A stretch of DNA of 6,039 nucleotides from Candidatus Wildermuthbacteria bacterium RIFCSPHIGHO2_12_FULL_40_12. GTDB taxonomy: Bacteria > Patescibacteriota > Minisyncoccia > Minisyncoccales > 2-12-FULL-40-12. The translations under genes and the position numbers were made by a program. The stretch lies in NCBI GenBank assembly GCA_001823315.1, contig MHUC01000021.1, forward strand, positions 1-6,039. The letters run 5' to 3'. Of the stretch, positions 1-4,847 are shown piece by piece. Positions within the stretch are counted from its first letter, which is position 1, and every line of letters starts with the position of its first letter. The notes beneath the pieces were generated by a model. That model was not told where the DNA came from and did no database searches. It was given only the letters and a program-made list of their open reading frames with translations.

Positions 1-322
1 AATGATTATTAAGAAATCCTTAGAAGCGCCGATCAGAAGAATAGCCATTAATGCAGGATTGGACGGCGCGGTGGTTGTTCAAGAGGTAAAGAAAAAAGAA
101 GGAAATTACGGCTTCAACGCTCACACTATGGAATATGAAGATCTCGTAGAGTCCGGCATTGTTGATCCTACCAAAGTTGTGAGATCGGCTCTTGAGAACG
201 CTGCTTCTGCGGCTTCGATGCTATTAACCACGGAAGTGGTGGTTGTTGAAGAGCCGGAAGAAGAGAAGCAAAAAGGAATGGGTATGGCGGGCGGTATGCC
301 GGGAATGGGCGGAGATTACTAA
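1..322 (+). CDS. groEL: GroEL chaperonin (60 kDa), C-terminal fragment
   Basis: This is the last 106 codons of the Hsp60 chaperonin, the ATP-driven double-ring folding machine of the cytoplasm that works with GroES. The gene enters from the left edge, so the ATG at position 2 is an internal methionine. What is seen: the stretch SLEAPIRRIAINAGLDGAVV matches the region where the family returns from the apical to the equatorial domain. GNYGFNA and GIVDPTKVVRSALENAAS are the conserved equatorial segments near the C-terminus, and the protein ends in the flexible Gly/Met-rich tail (GMGMAGGMPGMGGDY) that projects into the ring cavity. The tail is intact and followed within 15 bp by a terminator, so groEL ends its transcription unit here. 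Identification is secure; only the N-terminal four fifths are missing. Confidence 0.97.
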   Translation, partial: MIIKKSLEAPIRRIAINAGLDGAVVVQEVKKKEGNYGFNAHTMEYEDLVESGIVDPTKVVRSALENAASAASMLLTTEVVVVEEPEEEKQKGMGMAGGMPGMGGDY

Positions 323-333
323 AGAATAAGCAG

Positions 334-360
334 AAAAGGCGGCCCAAAAAGCCGTTTTTT
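334..360 (+). terminator. Rho-independent terminator after groEL
   Basis: Ten-base-pair stem, 334-343 against 351-360, with a core CGGC/GCCG, two G-U pairs and an A/T base, and a 7-nt loop. The 3' arm itself ends in six Ts. It lies 12 bp after the groEL stop codon and closes that unit. Confidence 0.8.
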
Positions 361-404
361 CATTGATTAAATAAATTTAATGTTTTAAAATAAAAGAGAG
401 AAAT

Positions 405-468
405 CTGGTAGTAGATTTTTGACATTCTTCGAACAATTTTGCGAAGCGAGCCAAAAATTCACTACCGG
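405..468 (+). repeat. 64-bp palindromic repeat, copy 1 (REP/MITE-like)
   Basis: The element starts CTGGTAGTAGATTTTTGAC and ends CCAAAAATTCACTACCGG, so its two ends are complementary (17 of 19 positions including two G-U). An inner perfect stem CTTCG/CGAAG (428-432 and 441-445) sits around a 9-10-nt AT-rich loop. As RNA or single-stranded DNA it would form one long interrupted hairpin. A second copy at 2664-2727 is its reverse complement with five differences. No protein-coding capacity and no clear target-site duplication are visible. It may be a non-autonomous mobile repeat mobilised in trans, or a REP-type intergenic element. It occupies the spacer between groEL and lemA. Confidence 0.85.
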
Positions 469-507
469 AAAAGGTCGTTTTATAAAATACTTAGATAAAT
501 TACTTAA

Positions 508-1059
508 ATGAATTGGCTATTAATAATATCAATAATAGTTGTTGCGATTATCCTTTGGGTCATCGCCACTTTCAATAGATTTATCGCCCTAAGAAACCGG
601 ACAAAAGAATCTTGGTCTGACATTGATGTTCAATTGAGGAGGCGGTATGATTTGATTCCCAACCTTATTGAAACGGTTAAAGGTTATGCGGCGCACGAAA
701 GAGAGCTTTTTGAAAACGTAACCAAGGCAAGAAATATGGCAATGGGAGCCCAAACAGTTAAAGAGCATTCAGAGGCAGAAAACTTTCTAAGTTCCACATT
801 GAAAACTCTTTTTGCGGTATCGGAAAATTATCCGCAATTGAGGGCTTCCGAAAATTTCTTGGAACTGCAAAGAGAATTGCGCGACACCGAAGACAAAATT
901 CAGGCGTCAAGGCGATTTTACAACACCAATGTTATGGCTTTGAACACCGGCGTTGAAAGTTTTCCTGCAAATACAATAGCTTCAATGTTTAACTTTAAGA
1001 TGGCAGAATTCTTTGAGATAGAAGAAGCTGCTAAGGCCCCGGTATCGGTAAAATTCTAA
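508..1059 (+). CDS. lemA: LemA family membrane protein
   Basis: 183-aa protein, the usual length for LemA. Residues about 3-22 (WLLIISIIVVAIILWVIATF) form one membrane segment. It is followed by the family signature NRTKESWSDIDVQLRRRYDLIPNLIETVKGY (about residues 30-60), then a long helical region with AxENFLSSTLKTLFAVSENYPQLRASENFLELQRELRDTEDKI, the conserved core of the LemA four-helix fold. The C-terminus is short (EEAAKAPVSVKF). LemA proteins are membrane anchored with the helical domain outside the cytoplasmic membrane. Their biochemical role is not settled, but the gene is very often directly followed by the protease gene htpX, as here. The start ATG at 508 places the membrane helix at the extreme N-terminus. 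No Shine-Dalgarno sequence is seen upstream, which suggests weak or SD-independent initiation. A promoter is not obvious; TATAAA at 481-486 has only a poor -35 (TTCACT at 458). Confidence 0.95.
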   Translation: MNWLLIISIIVVAIILWVIATFNRFIALRNRTKESWSDIDVQLRRRYDLIPNLIETVKGYAAHERELFENVTKARNMAMGAQTVKEHSEAENFLSSTLKTLFAVSENYPQLRASENFLELQRELRDTEDKIQASRRFYNTNVMALNTGVESFPANTIASMFNFKMAEFFEIEEAAKAPVSVKF

Positions 1060-1174
1060 ACTCTAAACCATAAATTTTAAACAAATCGTAAACACCAAAT
1101 TACAAAAGTTTGGAGTTTGGAAAATTATAATTTAGAGATTGTTTGGGATTTAGATATTGGGATTTGAAATTTAT
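1060..1174. repeat. Degenerate self-complementary AT-rich spacer
   Basis: The lemA-htpX spacer is not random AT-rich DNA. Its left half is rich in A and C (units such as CTAAACC, TAAACAAA, ACACCAAATT). Its right half is rich in T and G (AGTTTGGAGTTTGG, GTTTGGGATTTAG, ATTGGGATTTG). The halves are loosely complementary and could form a long imperfect hairpin in the transcript. Similar low-complexity inverted spacers are common between CPR genes. No gene is seen here. It could act as an mRNA stability element or be accumulated slippage repeat. Confidence 0.5.
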
Positions 1175-2071
1175 ATGCCGAATCTATACACTCATGCCGA
1201 ATCGAATACGCGTAAAACATGGTTGTATTTGACCTTCTTTTTGGTCTTTATCATTCTGATTGGATGGGCTATAAGTTGGGCGATAGATAGTAGCGTTATT
1301 TTGATATTTGCGGTTGTTTTTAGCATTGCAACAAGCTTTTTTTCGTACTGGTATTCTGACAAAATAGTACTCTTCTTAACTAGGGCAAAAGAAATTAAGA
1401 AAGAAGATAGTCCCGAGCTTTACCGTCTTGTAGAAAATCTATGCATTACCGCTGGTCTTCCATTGCCAAAGATTTATATTTTAGAAGAACAACAACTGAA
1501 CGCTTTTGCCACAGGAAGAGATCCTAAGCGCGGAGTGATAGCGGTAACCAGAGGATTGTTGAATAGATTGGACAGAACGGAGTTGGAAGGCGTTATCGCG
1601 CATGAATTATCGCACATTGGAAACAGAGATGTGTTATTGTCAACCATAGTCGTGGTGCTGGTTGGCATAATTGTCTTGATAACAGATTTCTTTTTGAGAT
1701 TGAGTTTGTGGGGCAGAGGGTCTAACCGCGAACGAGGGAATAATGCGATAGCTTTTGCGGTGGTTTTATTCTTAGCGATTTTAGCTCCTATCCTGGCCAA
1801 CTTGATGAAGTTGGCGATTTCCAGAAAAAGGGAGTTCTTGGCCGACGCCTCGGGCGCTCTCTTAACGAGATATCCGGACGGTTTAGCCAGGGCTTTGGAA
1901 AAAATATCGCGGGATTCTATTCCTTTACGCGTTGCCAACGATGCTACCTCCCACCTTTTTTTAGATAATCCTTTTAAAAACCAGGAAGCTAAAATGTGGC
2001 TTCATAAATTATTTCTGACTCATCCGCCGATGGAAGAGAGAATCGCCGCCTTACGCGGCCTTAAGATTTAA
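1175..2071 (+). CDS. htpX: HtpX-like membrane zinc metalloprotease (M48)
   Basis: 298-aa integral membrane endopeptidase of the M48B family. It degrades misfolded membrane proteins at the cytoplasmic face as part of envelope quality control. Start: the frame is open to a TTG at 1157 inside the spacer repeat, but ATG 1175 gives MPNLYTHAESNTRKTWLYL, the normal N-terminus of the family, so 1175 is preferred. From that start, membrane segments lie at about 15-32, 40-58, 154-174 and 190-210. The zinc site HELSH is at 143-147 (His143, Glu144 catalytic, His147), and the third ligand is Glu220 in SRKREFLAD. The conserved NAFATGRDP (about 109-117) and the C-terminal THPPMEERI (282-290) are present. 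All catalytic residues are intact. It lies 115 bp after lemA in the classic lemA-htpX order, probably co-transcribed. No SD is visible. Confidence 0.96.
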   Translation: MPNLYTHAESNTRKTWLYLTFFLVFIILIGWAISWAIDSSVILIFAVVFSIATSFFSYWYSDKIVLFLTRAKEIKKEDSPELYRLVENLCITAGLPLPKIYILEEQQLNAFATGRDPKRGVIAVTRGLLNRLDRTELEGVIAHELSHIGNRDVLLSTIVVVLVGIIVLITDFFLRLSLWGRGSNRERGNNAIAFAVVLFLAILAPILANLMKLAISRKREFLADASGALLTRYPDGLARALEKISRDSIPLRVANDATSHLFLDNPFKNQEAKMWLHKLFLTHPPMEERIAALRGLKI

Positions 2072-2076
2072 AAAAC

Positions 2077-2128
2077 TAAAAATGTAAAAACCAAAACTTT
2101 TTTAAATTTCTAAGTTTTTATATTTCTA
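2077..2128 (+). repeat. AT-only hairpin between htpX and the zinc-ribbon gene
   Basis: TAAAAATGTAAAAAC (2077-2091) is complementary to GTTTTTATATTTCTA (2114-2128) at 13 of 15 positions. It fills most of the 68-bp spacer and resembles in style the A-arm/T-arm spacer before htpX. It lacks a GC-rich core, so it is unlikely to be an efficient terminator. Read-through into the next gene is expected. Confidence 0.45.
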
Positions 2129-2139
2129 AATTTTTATTT

Positions 2140-2670
2140 ATGTCTTGCCCTATTTGCAAAAAAGATTTTGAGAAAGCGATTTTTTACGGCGCCGAAGTTG
2201 ATTATTGTTTGCAATGTCTTGGTCTTTGGTTCGAAGAAGAAGAATTAAGATGGACTAAAGACGTAAAAGACCGAGATTTAAGATGGTTAGACATCGATCT
2301 TTGGAAGGACAAAACCAAGCTTCGCATTAGTCGGGGGATAAGATTGTGTCCTCACTGCCGTCTGCCGCTTTATGAAGTTTATTATGGCGACTCTAAAATA
2401 GTTGTTGATATTTGCAATTTGTGCCATGGCCTTTGGTTGGACAGGGGAGAATTCAAAAAGATTATTGGATACTTAAAAGAACAATCCGATAGCGAAACAC
2501 TGAATCATTACGCTCAAAATTTAACCGCAGAGTTCTGGGAAGTTTTCTCTGGTCCCGAAGGATTCAGGGAGGAGTTGCACGATTTCTTAGCTATTTTAAA
2601 GATTTTGAGTTATAAATTCTTTACGCAGCATCCTAATATCGCCAGATTAATTTCTAATTTACCCCGGTAG
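2140..2670 (+). CDS. Double zinc-ribbon protein (TFIIB-type zf domains)
   Basis: 176-aa protein with two copies of the TFIIB-like zinc-finger domain (Pfam zf-TFIIB type). Copy 1: CPIC at 3-6 and CLQC at 23-26 followed by LGLWFEEEEL. Copy 2: CPHC at 70-73 and CNLC at 92-95 followed by HGLWLDRGEF. In each, four cysteines should hold one zinc and are followed by the hallmark GLWxDxxE. All eight cysteines are present. The remaining residues 105-176 are helical with a hydrophobic stretch (FLAILKILSYKFF) near the C-terminus that may lie on the membrane. No enzymatic function is known for this family, and the name does not imply a transcription role. It is the third gene of the lemA-htpX block, so a part in envelope or proteolysis upkeep is only inference. 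Its last two codons and stop (CCC CGG TAG) overlap the start of repeat copy 2, so the natural C-terminus may have been trimmed or replaced by that insertion. Confidence 0.85.
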   Translation: MSCPICKKDFEKAIFYGAEVDYCLQCLGLWFEEEELRWTKDVKDRDLRWLDIDLWKDKTKLRISRGIRLCPHCRLPLYEVYYGDSKIVVDICNLCHGLWLDRGEFKKIIGYLKEQSDSETLNHYAQNLTAEFWEVFSGPEGFREELHDFLAILKILSYKFFTQHPNIARLISNLPR

Positions 2671-2727
2671 TGAATTTTTGACTCGCTCCGCGAAATTATT
2701 CGAAGAATGTCAAAAATCTACTACCGG
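2664..2727 (-). repeat. 64-bp palindromic repeat, copy 2, inverted
   Basis: Reverse complement of the repeat at 405-468, 59 of 64 positions identical and exactly the same length. It starts CCGGTAGTGAATTTTTGAC and ends GTCAAAAATCTACTACCGG, so its ends pair at 17 of 19 positions. The inner stem carries one mismatch (CTCCG against CGAAG) where copy 1 is perfect. It begins inside the last codons of the zinc-ribbon gene, supplies that gene's TAG stop, and ends 15 bp before the tRNA gene. Together the two copies bracket about 2.2 kb. Confidence 0.85.
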
Positions 2728-2742
2728 GTTCCCGTTTCAAAC

Positions 2743-2826
2743 GGAGGGTTGGCCGAGCGGTTTAAGGCGCACGCTTGGAAAGCGTGTGGGAGAAATCCCT
2801 CACAGGTCCGAATCCTGTACCCTCCG
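2743..2826 (+). tRNA. tRNA-Ser (anticodon GGA)
   Basis: An 84-nt cloverleaf. Acceptor GGAGGGT (2743-2749) pairs with ACCCTCC (2819-2825), and G2826 is the discriminator base expected for serine. The D-arm region GGCCGAGCGGTTTAAGGC is typical. The anticodon arm is CACGC-TTGGAAA-GCGTG with anticodon GGA at 2777-2779. A long variable arm (GGGA/TCCC) is diagnostic of a class II tRNA. The T-arm is ACAGG-TCCGAAT-CCTGT. The next bases are CCG rather than CCA, so the 3' CCA must be added by nucleotidyltransferase. It decodes UCC and UCU. No good promoter is seen directly upstream, because repeat copy 2 fills that space. Confidence 0.97.
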
Positions 2827-2873
2827 CCGTCAACATTTTTTATCGAGAGACCGAGGTGCTTCAGTAATGCAAC

Positions 2874-2915
2874 CAACACAAAACACCCATATAAATAGGT
2901 GTTTTGTGTTGATTT
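2874..2915 (+). terminator. Strong hairpin terminator after tRNA-Ser
   Basis: Perfect 14-bp stem CAACACAAAACACC (2874-2887) with GGTGTTTTGTGTTG (2898-2911), a 10-nt AT loop, then ATTTTGAT. It lies 48 bp after the tRNA and is the natural end of its transcript. The short T run suggests moderate efficiency, and the symmetric stem could also work for minus-strand transcription. Confidence 0.7.
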
Positions 2916-2921
2916 TGATAT

Positions 2922-3047
2922 CTATCTTCCCAAATCTACTACAACGCTTTTGCCGCTAAACATGCTTGCATTGTATTGGAATTTTAATCCAGCGGTCTCT
3001 TTCTTGATTTCAAATCCTGTCCAGCCTATTTTTTTATTCTTTATCAT
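2922..3047 (-). CDS. Possible 41-aa small protein
   Basis: A short minus-strand frame starting at ATG 3047. It encodes a peptide beginning MIKNKKIGWTGFEIKKE and ending ASMFSGKSVVVDLGR. Codon choice and residue order look protein-like, with alternating hydrophobic and polar residues suggesting a small beta-rich fold. I recognise no family. It lies after the terminator of the 86-aa gene on the same strand and has no clear SD. It could be read only by read-through or from an unseen promoter. It may be the C-terminal relic of a longer gene. Existence is uncertain. Confidence 0.4.
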   Translation of the reverse strand: MIKNKKIGWTGFEIKKETAGLKFQYNASMFSGKSVVVDLGR

Positions 3048-3056
3048 ATAAGTCAA

Positions 3057-3088
3057 TAAAGAACCCGGCGATTTGGTTAGCGCCGGGT
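3057..3088 (-). terminator. Terminator of the minus-strand 86-aa gene
   Basis: Perfect 8-bp GC-rich stem ACCCGGCG (3063-3070) against CGCCGGGT (3081-3088) with a 10-nt loop. Read on the minus strand it is followed by TCTTTATT, whereas on the plus strand no T run follows. It lies about 35 bp beyond the stop codon at 3125 and fits as the end of that transcript. Confidence 0.6.
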
Positions 3089-3124
3089 ATGTTGCGGAGA
3101 CTGGGCTGGGTAGCTACCTTTGTG

Positions 3125-3385
3125 TTACCGGGCTCGATCTTTTCGGAATTCAGTCTTGGATCCATCAGAATGTATCACGTGGTAATTTCCGGTTACTGAT
3201 GATCCGTGGCCATCGTGAGGAATATATACCTCTTTATAGAACTGAGTCTTAGATCCATCGGGATGTATCACGTGTCCATCCTTAACATTTTCAATGGATC
3301 CATGATTATCGAAACCGCCGGTATCCTTAGCCATCTTGAATAAGGTAGCCATACCCACAATAAACCCCAATACAAGAATTTCCAT
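3125..3385 (-). CDS. Small membrane-anchored protein with DGSKT repeats
   Basis: 86-aa protein of unknown function. Residues 2-18 (EILVLGFIVGMATLFKM) form a hydrophobic N-terminal anchor or uncleaved signal. The rest is hydrophilic and carries two copies of a 14-residue motif, HVIHPDGSKTQFYK (38-51) and HVIHSDGSKTEFRK (69-82), 31 residues apart, each predicted to make a beta hairpin. The matching DNA (3151-3181 and 3244-3274) is still clearly similar, so the duplication is not very old. The His and Asp residues around the repeats could bind metal, but this is only a guess. Start ATG 3385 is preceded by AAGGATG about 10 nt upstream, a usable SD. It has its own promoter (3421-3449) and terminator, so it is a monocistronic, real gene. 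I recognise no named family. Confidence 0.78.
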   Translation of the reverse strand: MEILVLGFIVGMATLFKMAKDTGGFDNHGSIENVKDGHVIHPDGSKTQFYKEVYIPHDGHGSSVTGNYHVIHSDGSKTEFRKDRAR

Positions 3386-3420
3386 TTTTCACATCCTTAA
3401 CGAAAGATAGGTCTACTTTT

Positions 3421-3449
3421 AGTATATCGGTAATTCTACCTACATTCAA
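3421..3449 (-). promoter_or_regulatory. Sigma70-type promoter of the 86-aa gene
   Basis: Read on the minus strand: -35 TTGAAT (3444-3449), 17-bp spacer, -10 TATACT (3421-3426). The expected start of transcription is near 3414, leaving a leader of about 29 nt that contains the AAGGATG ribosome site. Position, spacing and match to consensus all agree with the gene at 3125-3385. Confidence 0.7.
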
Positions 3450-3528
3450 TAGAGTGTTAGATTCTGGATTATTCTGCTGAGATTATGAGACACGGATCCC
3501 GACCGAGACACCTAAAACAACGATGACT

Positions 3529-3557
3529 CTCCCATTACGGGAGGTAAGGAGTTTTTT
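3529..3557 (+). terminator. Weak terminator-like hairpin
   Basis: CTCCC-ATTAC-GGGAG (3529-3543), with a run of six Ts at 3552-3557 but eight bases after the stem. It lies between the divergent promoters at 3421 and 3571 and would protect the downstream unit from plus-strand read-through. The spacing is poor for a classical terminator. Apart from this I see no gene in 3450-3570. Confidence 0.3.
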
Positions 3558-3570
3558 GAGTTTTCCATAC

Positions 3571-3598
3571 TTGACACCAATCATTGCTTTGCTAAAAT
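3571..3598 (+). promoter_or_regulatory. Extended -10 promoter reading into the structured RNA
   Basis: -35 TTGACA (3571-3576), 16-bp spacer ending in TTTGC, -10 TAAAAT (3593-3598). The TGC just before the -10 makes it an extended -10 promoter. A transcription start near 3605 is expected. The same TTTGC-TA join occurs in the two divergent promoters at 5744-5825. It should drive the cloverleaf element and the 51-aa ORF. Confidence 0.65.
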
Positions 3599-3663
3599 AT
3601 ATAATCTTTGAAAATTTAGATCTCTCGTTTGCAAGAAGCGAGATAAAAGAAACAACGACAGTC

Positions 3664-3780
3664 ATCCTGTCTTACTAAGTGGGATATCTGGCAATTTCTT
3701 GCCGATGTCCTTCTCGGACATCAGTTATCTGTAAAAAGATAATCGTTGTTCGTCAGATATCTCACTTAGTAGAACAGGAT
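3664..3780 (+). ncRNA. Cloverleaf-like structured RNA or leader, unknown class
   Basis: The two ends, 3664-3690 and 3754-3780, form a 27-bp stem with one mismatch and two G-U pairs. Inside are three consecutive hairpins: GGCAA/TTGCC (3690-3703), a perfect 7-bp GATGTCC/GGACATC with a 5-nt loop (3704-3722), and TTATCT/AGATAA with a 6-nt loop (3725-3742). A single-stranded CGTTGTTCGT joins the last hairpin to the closing stem. The whole would be a four-way junction. It starts about 60 nt after a good promoter and ends 83 nt before a small ORF, so it is probably transcribed, as a free RNA or as a 5' leader. It does not resemble tRNA, tmRNA, RNase P, SRP RNA, 6S RNA or a riboswitch that I know. 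An alternative is a MITE with roughly 27-bp terminal inverted repeats, though no target duplication is visible. Confidence 0.5.
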
Positions 3781-3863
3781 TTTGTTTTGTCCTTTCTACG
3801 TAAGAGCTCCACGTGTAGCTAATTAATGGTCGGACGTCTGCTTAATATCTTATTCAAAAAACA

Positions 3864-4019
3864 ATGAAACAAGATACAGAAGCTCTTATTTCTGACGAAG
3901 AAGATGTAGAGATATTTTGCAAATCTATTAGGAAAAATGGCAAAACCATTTATCCTAAAAATGCAGAATCATTTCACTTCTTTATCAGAAGAAAGAAAAA
4001 CAAAATCACCCAAGAGTAA
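3864..4019 (+). CDS. 51-aa charged small protein
   Basis: Short frame from ATG 3864 to TAA 4017. It starts MKQDTEALISDEEDVEIFCK, acidic over residues 4-17, then turns strongly basic (SIRKNGKTIYPKNAESF, HFFIRRKKNKITQE). The C-terminal half, KNGKTIYPKNAESFHFFIRRKK, reads like a compact basic nucleic-acid-binding or adaptor module, but I recognise no family and this role is inference. No SD lies upstream. It is framed by the promoter and structured leader on one side and a terminator on the other, which supports a real gene. TAAGAGCT at 3801-3808 is complementary to AGCTCTTA at 3881-3888 inside the gene, so leader and early coding sequence could pair and influence translation. Confidence 0.55.
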   Translation: MKQDTEALISDEEDVEIFCKSIRKNGKTIYPKNAESFHFFIRRKKNKITQE

Positions 4020-4044
4020 TCTTGAGTGATCGAAGTATAGGATT

Positions 4045-4075
4045 GCCACTGGGTTAACACGGTGGCTTTTCTATT
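4045..4075 (+). terminator. Terminator after the 51-aa ORF
   Basis: Stem GCCACTG (4045-4051) with CGGTGGC (4060-4066), including one U-G pair, and an 8-nt loop, followed by TTTTCTATTT. It lies 26 bp after the stop codon. A small hairpin CAAGA/TCTTG (4011-4024) overlaps the stop codon itself. Confidence 0.7.
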
Positions 4076-4199
4076 TCAATTTTAGTATATCACTAAAAAC
4101 CAAAGTCAAGAAAAAGCAGATTTTATGTTCAAAAAAGAGACTTTTCCACAGATATCTTAAGTGATTTTGAGTGTTTTGATTTTACATTTTTAGATGAAT

Positions 4200-4227
4200 A
4201 ATGTCAACAATATGAAATATTGACATT
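4200..4227. promoter_or_regulatory. Inverted repeat next to a promoter, possible operator
   Basis: AATGTCAA (4200-4207) and TTGACATT (4220-4227) are perfect 8-bp inverted arms around a 12-bp AT-rich centre. It ends three bases upstream of the -35 of the promoter at 4231. A regulator bound here could control that promoter. A direct repeat of TATTGACA (4218-4225 and 4229-4236) overlaps it, so a second -35 is an alternative reading. Confidence 0.35.
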
Positions 4228-4230
4228 GTA

Positions 4231-4259
4231 TTGACACAAAAATTTATGTAGAATAAAAT
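4231..4259 (+). promoter_or_regulatory. Promoter of the membrane coiled-coil gene
   Basis: -35 TTGACA (4231-4236), 17-bp spacer, -10 TAAAAT (4254-4259). The expected start is near 4266, giving a leader of about 70 nt before the gene at 4338. The rest of 4076-4199 is AT-rich and shows no gene. TAAGTGATTTT at 4158-4168 is repeated inverted at 4255-4265, overlapping this -10. Confidence 0.65.
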
Positions 4260-4337
4260 CACTTATGAAAAACTCCAATAATACAAAGCAAAAGAGAAAT
4301 TGCTCGTATTTTTTGACTAATAATTTTAAATAAAAAT

Positions 4338-4844
4338 ATGGAAACAAATTTAATTATTTATATTGGTATTTATAAAGCTCTTGGTCTTATAGTTTCTTTA
4401 GTCGCTGGAGCGTGGTATCTTTCTCATAGACTAACTAAGGTTGAAACGAAAGTTGATGGGTTTGATACTCGTCTTACTAATTTGAATGGAAGAATGGATA
4501 ACGCGTTTAGTGGAACTTCTCCACTCTCATTATTACCAAAAGGTCAGATTATCATAGAGGATAGTGGATTGAGAAAGTATATAGATGAAAATAAAGATAA
4601 ACTACTTTCTCAATGTAAACAGAAAAGCTCAATGACTAATCCTTACGATATACAAGAATCTGCTTTTAAATTTTTTGATAGTTTAGAATTTGAAAATGAA
4701 TTTGAATCTACCTTGAAGTCGTCCGCTTTTAAACACGGCGTTAGTTTAGATACTATAAGAAGAATAGGAGGAATTTACTTCAGAGATATTTGCTTGAATG
4801 CTTCTGGTTTTAAGTTAGAAGATTTAGATAAACCAAAATCTTAA
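4338..4844 (+). CDS. Membrane-anchored coiled-coil protein, unknown function
   Basis: 168-aa protein. Residues 5-28 (LIIYIGIYKALGLIVSLVAGAWYL) form one membrane segment. Residues about 30-55 (HRLTKVETKVDGFDTRLTNLNGRMD) have heptad spacing of hydrophobic residues and should form a short coiled coil. A soluble domain follows with SPLSLLPKGQ (61-70), SGLRKYIDENKDKLL (76-90) and NPYDIQESAF (101-110), and a conserved-looking end SLDTIRRIGGIYFRDICL. I recall this layout (anchor, coiled coil, a serine-proline-leucine segment followed by an ENK-rich helix) from unnamed proteins in many bacteria, but no function is known to me. It has its own promoter. It ends three bases from the stop codon of the convergent transposase gene, with no terminator between them. 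Low GC suggests accessory origin. ATG 4338 has no SD. Confidence 0.8.
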   Translation: METNLIIYIGIYKALGLIVSLVAGAWYLSHRLTKVETKVDGFDTRLTNLNGRMDNAFSGTSPLSLLPKGQIIIEDSGLRKYIDENKDKLLSQCKQKSSMTNPYDIQESAFKFFDSLEFENEFESTLKSSAFKHGVSLDTIRRIGGIYFRDICLNASGFKLEDLDKPKS

Positions 4845-4847
4845 ATA

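Noticed and set aside
1474..1938. Minus-strand open frame of 154 codons
   Set aside because: It lies entirely inside htpX, whose catalytic motifs are all on the plus strand; a shadow frame.
2678..2959. Plus-strand frames across the repeat and tRNA (also 2707-2898)
   Set aside because: They run through repeat copy 2, the tRNA-Ser gene and its terminator, so they are not coding.
2743..3020. tRNA-Ser as an integration site with a downstream att copy
   Set aside because: Only a short match (AATCCTGT at 2811 and near 3013) to the tRNA 3' part was found, and there is no integrase.
3483..3665. Minus-strand 60-codon frame
   Set aside because: No SD or promoter, low-complexity hydrophobic/basic composition, and it overlaps a good plus-strand promoter and leader.
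3664..3780. Retron msr-msd RNA or integron attC site
   Set aside because: Long closing stem with inner hairpins is superficially similar, but there is no reverse transcriptase or integrase in the window and the core motifs of attC are not present.
4076..4110. Minus-strand promoter-like TTGACT ... TATACT
   Set aside because: The spacer is only 14 bp and no minus-strand gene follows before a terminator-like hairpin.
4142..4150. DnaA-box-like TTTTCCACA
   Set aside because: Single site with one mismatch to TTATCCACA and no cluster, so no evidence for an origin.
4265..4333. 22-codon plus-strand frame (MKNSNNTKQK...) right at the predicted transcription start
   Set aside because: Could be a leaderless leader peptide, but it is short, Asn/Lys-rich as expected for random AT-rich DNA, and has no regulatory codon run.
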